From: Candidatus Aminicenantota bacterium
Lineage (GTDB): Bacteria > Acidobacteriota > Aminicenantia > Aminicenantales > Aminicenantaceae
Direction of reading: 5' to 3'
Assembly (NCBI GenBank): GCA_030670375.1
Contig: DAOVBT010000009.1
Location: 1-16,708 of the forward strand
DNA: 16,708 nt
Each line of letters starts with the position of its first letter. Positions within the stretch are counted from its first letter, which is position 1. Made by a program: the position numbers and the translations under genes. Positions 13,329 through 16,708 of the stretch are shown here, piece by piece. Under the pieces are notes generated by a model that saw only the letters and a list, made by a program, of their open reading frames with translations, searched no databases and was not told the origin of the DNA.

Positions 13329-14723
13329 TTAAAGATTCGGCTCAGTCATTTTTTTGGGATCCAAGATATCTTTTATTTCCTTTTTTGTGAGCCATCCCTT
13401 TTCCAGAACAATTTCAATCAAAGGCCTTCCCTCTTCAAGGGATCGCTTGGCAACCTCTGCAGCTTGGGAATACCCGATGTAGGGAGAAAGAGCGGCTGCC
13501 AATCCCATGCTCTTTTCAGCATACTCTTGACAGACTTCCACATTTGCTTCGATACCCTCGATGCATCTCGTCTTCACCTGCTTCAATGCATTTGTCAGGA
13601 TTTCGACCATAAAGCAGAGGTTGAATGCGATCACCGGCATCATCACGTTCAGTTCCAGTTGCCCGGCTTGTACTGCACCGCTCACCGTATGATCACATCC
13701 GATAACCTGGTAACAAACCATATTCATCATCTCGAGCATGGAGGGATTGACCTTCCCCGGCATGATCGATGAACCCGGAGCAACAGCCGGCAGCTTGATT
13801 TCTGCCAATCCCGTTTTGGGTCCTGACGAAAGCAGGCGAAGATCGTTGGCGATACGATTCATCTCAAGAGCGATGTTGCGGAGAGCCGCACTGACCTCAG
13901 CCATCGGCCTCATGCTCTGCATGGCTTCCCTCAAGTCTTGGGAACCTTTAAACTTAAATCCTGTCAGCCTGGATAGATTTTTGATCATGCTTTCTGCATA
14001 TCCAACAGGGGTATTAATCCCGGTTCCGACGGCTGATCCCCCTATGCCTAATTCAAGTAGAGAACGAGCCGCCTGTTCGAGAAAATTCCTGCATCCGGTC
14101 AATGTCCGTGAATAAGCTCGAAACTCCTGTCCCAATCGGATCGGGGCTGCATCCTGGAGATGAGTCCTCCCCGATTTTAAAACCTGGTCGAATTCTTTGG
14201 CTTTTGACAGGAAAGATCTTTCTATATTTTTCAGGGCATCGATCAGACCTTCGAGCAAAAAAAGAGTCGACATTCTTATGGCAGTGGGAAAAACATCATT
14301 CGTGCTCTGCCCCATATTCACATCATCATTCGGGTGGATCAATTGATATCGGCCCCGCTTACCCCCCAAAATTTCTTCTGCAAGGTTGGCCAACACCTCA
14401 TTGCAATTCATGTGGAAGGCTGTTCCCGCTCCCATTTGAAAAACATCCACAACAAACTGATCTTGAAATCCTCCAGCCAAAACTTTATCACACGCTGTGA
14501 CGATGGCGTCTGATTTTCGTTTTTCCAATCCGCCGAGTTTGTGATTTGCCTGTGCCGCAGCCTTTTTTATCAGAATCACAGCTTGCACCATTTTGGGATG
14601 GCTTTTGAGACCGCTGATTGGAAAATTCACCAAGGCTCTGGCCGTCTGAGCACCATAATAGACATCTGCGGGAACAGAGACATTCCCCAATGAATCATTT
14701 TCTGTTCTATTTGTTTTCCCCAA
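13329..14723 (-). CDS. aspA: Aspartate ammonia-lyase family protein (aspartase/fumarase superfamily)
   Basis: Aspartase splits L-aspartate to fumarate and ammonia. This 464-residue protein has the superfamily blocks in order: QMGAGTAFHMNCNEVLAN, NMGQSTNDVFPTA, SGRTHLQDAAPIRLGQEF and GSSIMPGKVNPSMLEMMN (mobile loop with the catalytic serine). The later block GQLELNVMMPVIAFNL resembles aspartase (GQLxLNVMxPVI) rather than class II fumarase (NFELNVFxPV). Against this, GTAFHMN replaces the usual GTSTNMN at the substrate pocket, so substrate choice is not certain. TTG 14738 would add five residues. I prefer TTG 14723 because GAGGA (14736-14732) lies eight bases upstream and the N-terminus then fits the family. 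It is the last gene of the minus-strand pan cluster. Confidence 0.8.
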   Translation of the reverse strand: MGKTNRTENDSLGNVSVPADVYYGAQTARALVNFPISGLKSHPKMVQAVILIKKAAAQANHKLGGLEKRKSDAIVTACDKVLAGGFQDQFVVDVFQMGAGTAFHMNCNEVLANLAEEILGGKRGRYQLIHPNDDVNMGQSTNDVFPTAIRMSTLFLLEGLIDALKNIERSFLSKAKEFDQVLKSGRTHLQDAAPIRLGQEFRAYSRTLTGCRNFLEQAARSLLELGIGGSAVGTGINTPVGYAESMIKNLSRLTGFKFKGSQDLREAMQSMRPMAEVSAALRNIALEMNRIANDLRLLSSGPKTGLAEIKLPAVAPGSSIMPGKVNPSMLEMMNMVCYQVIGCDHTVSGAVQAGQLELNVMMPVIAFNLCFMVEILTNALKQVKTRCIEGIEANVEVCQEYAEKSMGLAAALSPYIGYSQAAEVAKRSLEEGRPLIEIVLEKGWLTKKEIKDILDPKKMTEPNL

Positions 14724-14748
14724 GGTAAAATTCCTCAACAGATATGTT

Positions 14749-14925
14749 TTAGGACTTTTTGCGTTTACGGCCTTCTTTTTTTCCCGACCGAATCATCTTT
14801 TTCTCAAGGGTATCCAATGAGTTTATCATCTTACGCAGCATATCATTTTCCTTCTCGATGAGCTTGCGGAGTAGACCCAACTCCTCATCCAGATCTTTTG
14901 CGGCATTGTTATTTTGCTGACTCAT
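14749..14925 (-). CDS. Small coiled-coil protein with basic tail, function unknown
   Basis: A 58-residue frame from ATG 14925 begins MSQQNNNAAKDLDEE. A heptad-like helix follows with leucine, isoleucine and methionine at regular spacing (LGLLRKLIEKENDMLRKM, then INSLDTLEKKM), ending in a strongly basic tail (GKKEGRKRKKS). It lies 25 bases upstream of the aspartase-family start and 16 bases after the panD remnant, on the same strand. The ribosome-binding site is poor, but a TATACT hexamer lies four bases before the ATG and could give a leaderless message. The regular amphipathic pattern argues that it is translated. It resembles no named family I can recall; the basic tail might bind nucleic acid, which is a guess. 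Confidence 0.6.
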   Translation of the reverse strand: MSQQNNNAAKDLDEELGLLRKLIEKENDMLRKMINSLDTLEKKMIRSGKKEGRKRKKS

Positions 14926-14941
14926 GCCAAGTATATACAGT

Positions 14942-15078
14942 TTAACTTATTTTATTGTTCTTATCCACCAAGATGACTTTCGGACAAAAAAAACTGATGT
15001 GATACTTCCTTCATAATCGATGTTTGTCTCTGTCACAATAGCTCGATGAATTTTTGACTTCAAGATATTTCTTTTCAC
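14942..15078 (-). pseudogene. panD: Broken remnant of aspartate 1-decarboxylase panD
   Basis: PanD makes beta-alanine from aspartate after self-cleavage at a Gly-Ser bond. Here AAGGAG (15093-15088), nine bases before GTG 15078, leads into KRNILKSKIHRAIVTETNI and then DYEGSIT, a clear PanD N-terminus including the Gly-Ser cleavage site. Next comes a run of eight T (14993-14986 on the minus strand). The original frame then reads unrelated residues and stops at 14947 (43 residues). In the neighbouring frame KVILVDKNNKIS and a stop at 14942 match the next PanD strand (KVxVVDxNNG). About nine residues between these blocks are missing, and everything after residue 50 or so of the usual 115-130 is gone. 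It sits exactly where panD belongs, six bases after panC. Confidence 0.75.
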
Positions 15079-15084
15079 GGCATC

Positions 15085-15936
15085 TTACTCCTTGTTTCGC
15101 ACGATCATATTATCGATCAATCTCACCTTGCCGAAAAACACTGCAACAGCAATGAGTGTTTCTCCTTTTATTTTATCTAAAGGATCGAGATTTTCCAAAT
15201 CGACGATCGCAATGTAATCAAGACTGGCCAAAGGTTCTGCGCCAATCAGCCTTGTCATTTCGCTTTTTATGATCTGGGGATCCTTCTCGCCAGCTTCTAT
15301 CAAACGATTGGCTTCCCTTAAACTTTCCACCAAACACAGGGCGGCCTTTCTCTGATCCTTTGTGAGATAGACATTCCTCGAACTCAGAACCAACCCGTCT
15401 TCTTCCCTGATGGTAGGCAGGGCTTGGATTTCCACATCCAAGTTGAGATCACGGACCATTTTTTTGATGATCAAAGCCTGTTGGGCGTCCTTCTGGCCAA
15501 AATAGGCGATATCCGGGTTAACAATCGTGAAGAATTTCAGCAAAACCGTGCACACCCCTCGAAAATGTCCGGGACGGGATCGTCCCTCGAACTTGTCCTG
15601 CAAATCCGTCACGTCCACATACGTTTTGAATCCCTCAGGATACATCTCCTGATCATCCGGGACAAACACGATATCCACTCCAAGTTCTTCCAATAAAGCC
15701 GAGTCTTTCTCAAAATCTCGCGGGTATTCCTGGAGATCTTCTTTTGGACCGAATTGGGTGGGATTGACAAATATGCTGACGACCGTGAAATCTGTCCTCC
15801 GTAAGGATTCCCTCACAAGGCTTAAATGTCCCTCATGAAGAAAACCCATCGTGGGTACAAAGCCAACACTCTTCCCAGAAAATTTCCGTTTATTGATTGC
15901 CGCTTTAATCGCGCTTATTTTGGATAGTACTTCCAC
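15085..15936 (-). CDS. panC: Pantothenate synthetase (pantoate-beta-alanine ligase)
   Basis: PanC joins pantoate and beta-alanine using ATP, by way of a pantoyl-adenylate, to give pantothenate. The 283-residue protein shows the nucleotidyl-transferase motif PTMGFLHEGH (residues 28-37, the HIGH-type histidines His34 and His37), then FVNPTQFGPKEDLQEYPRD, FEGRSRPGHFRGVCTVL, YFGQKDAQQ and the SSRN block (LSSRNVYL). The start GTG 15936 follows the panB stop by one base and has only a weak purine-rich leader (AAAAAAAG), so it probably depends on re-initiation after panB. Its TAA stop overlaps the spacer after the panD ribosome-binding site. The ligase looks fully intact although its neighbour panD is not. 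Confidence 0.96.
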   Translation of the reverse strand: MEVLSKISAIKAAINKRKFSGKSVGFVPTMGFLHEGHLSLVRESLRRTDFTVVSIFVNPTQFGPKEDLQEYPRDFEKDSALLEELGVDIVFVPDDQEMYPEGFKTYVDVTDLQDKFEGRSRPGHFRGVCTVLLKFFTIVNPDIAYFGQKDAQQALIIKKMVRDLNLDVEIQALPTIREEDGLVLSSRNVYLTKDQRKAALCLVESLREANRLIEAGEKDPQIIKSEMTRLIGAEPLASLDYIAIVDLENLDPLDKIKGETLIAVAVFFGKVRLIDNMIVRNKE

Positions 15937-15937
15937 G

Positions 15938-16708
15938 CTACTTTTTTTCTTTTTTCTCCAAGATTTTTTCCAGGACCTCTTTCTTTTTCAAGTGATAAGA
16001 GTGCCGGTCGTCGGGAAACATCCCCTCTTTTACGTCTTCCACATACTCCTTTATGGCCTTGTTCAGACTGCCATGAATATCTGTATATCTTTTGACAAAC
16101 TTGGGAAGATAGCCGTTGGCATATCCGACAAGGTCATGAAACACAAGTATCTGGCCATCACAATGAGGCCCGGCACCGATTCCGATGGTCGGAACGTTTC
16201 GCTTGTGTGTGATCTCTCTTGCCAGTTCCATCGGAATACATTCCAGAACGATGCTAAAAACTCCTGCTTTTTCCAAATCTTCGGCATTTTGTATGATTTT
16301 TTTTGCCTCTTCGATCTCTTTGCCTTTTACCTTGAACTGGCCAAGATGATAGATGGATTGAGGCGTCAATCCCACATGTCCCATGACCGGGATTTCAGCC
16401 TCCACAAGGGTTTCGATAAGCTTCAGCCTTTTTTGTGAAGCCCCTTCTATCTTAACGGCTTGGGCTCCAGCTTCTTTCAGAAAGCGTGATGCATTCCGGA
16501 CTGTTTCATCCACGGACATATGGAAGGAAAAGTAAGGCATATCTCCTACAATCAACGGCCTCTGAGCAGCTCTCACAACAGCTTTGGTGTGATGGATCAT
16601 TTCCTCCATCGTCACCGGGATCGTGTTTTTGTAGCCTAGGACGACCATTCCCAGTGAATCCCCAACCAGGATGAGATCTATGCCAGCCTCATCAACAATT
16701 TTGGCGGT
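15938..16708 (-). CDS. panB: 3-methyl-2-oxobutanoate hydroxymethyltransferase, 5' end outside window
   Basis: PanB adds a hydroxymethyl group from methylene-tetrahydrofolate to 2-oxoisovalerate, the first step toward pantoate. The frame is open to the right edge, so 256 residues are visible and the first 20 or so are missing. Typical blocks are VGDSLGMVVLGY, VGDMPYFSFHMS, VKIEGA, MGHVGLTPQS, the catalytic-glutamate strand VLECIPMELA and IGIGAGPHCDGQILVFHDL. The ATG at 16648 is internal. It is followed after one base by panC, the usual panBC order, and leads the minus-strand cluster panB-panC-(panD remnant)-small protein-aspartase family. Confidence 0.96.
   Translation of the reverse strand, partial: TAKIVDEAGIDLILVGDSLGMVVLGYKNTIPVTMEEMIHHTKAVVRAAQRPLIVGDMPYFSFHMSVDETVRNASRFLKEAGAQAVKIEGASQKRLKLIETLVEAEIPVMGHVGLTPQSIYHLGQFKVKGKEIEEAKKIIQNAEDLEKAGVFSIVLECIPMELAREITHKRNVPTIGIGAGPHCDGQILVFHDLVGYANGYLPKFVKRYTDIHGSLNKAIKEYVEDVKEGMFPDDRHSYHLKKKEVLEKILEKKEKK

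Noticed and set aside
14738..14738. TTG start for the aspartase-family gene
   Set aside because: No ribosome-binding site precedes it. TTG 14723 has GAGGA at proper spacing and gives a family-like N-terminus.
15081..15083. ATG just upstream of the panD remnant as a start codon
   Set aside because: It reads ATG CCG TGA and stops at once; GTG 15078 is in the PanD frame.
1..16708. CRISPR array or intact insertion sequence
   Set aside because: No regularly spaced direct repeats and no transposase or integrase frame were seen anywhere in the window.

Overview
The window is about 16.7 kb of a bacterial chromosome, densely packed with housekeeping and redox genes. Lineage cannot be read with certainty. 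The mix of FeoAB, a ferredoxin:thioredoxin-reductase-type protein outside photosynthesis, two rubredoxin-type domains and a pan operon suggests an anaerobic or microaerobic bacterium, perhaps an uncultured lineage of the Acidobacteriota/Aminicenantes type. That placement is inference only.

Layout. (1) 2-820 (+) is the 3' part of uvrC. (2) 821-1371 is an unusual gene-poor stretch. It holds a minus-strand RNA-like structure resembling the HEARO/omega RNA that accompanies IscB nucleases, with no iscB beside it, plus an 11-bp inverted repeat around it, an 11+11 bp palindrome and what looks like a decayed 5' end of hfq. (3) 1372-1737 (+) is acpS, converging with feoB-feoA (1734-3903, -), the ferrous-iron uptake pair. 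(4) 4061-9879 (+) is a run of secA, guaB, a CPA2-type cation/proton antiporter and a degenerate ZIP-like membrane protein. The last three are joined by stop/start overlaps. (5) 9919-13323 (+) is a redox island: a rubredoxin domain fused to a pyruvate-oxidase-like thiamine diphosphate enzyme, a four-helix membrane protein fused to a c-type cytochrome, a rubredoxin-like domain fused to an FTR-type catalytic chain, and a thioredoxin/glutaredoxin-like CPHC protein. (6) 13329-16708 (-) reads panB (cut by the window edge), panC, a broken panD, a 58-residue coiled-coil protein and an aspartase-family lyase.

How they may work together. FeoAB would supply iron for the many Fe-S, rubredoxin and haem proteins. 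The redox island could pass electrons from 2-oxoacid oxidation through rubredoxin to a membrane cytochrome, and separately through the FTR-like protein to a dithiol carrier. This is inferred from domain content and adjacency, not shown. The pan operon makes pantoate and condenses it with beta-alanine, but the expected beta-alanine enzyme PanD is reduced to a remnant, so beta-alanine must come from elsewhere if the pathway runs.

The most striking items are the orphan HEARO-like RNA, the rubredoxin-ThDP enzyme fusion with its redox neighbours, and the panD remnant.
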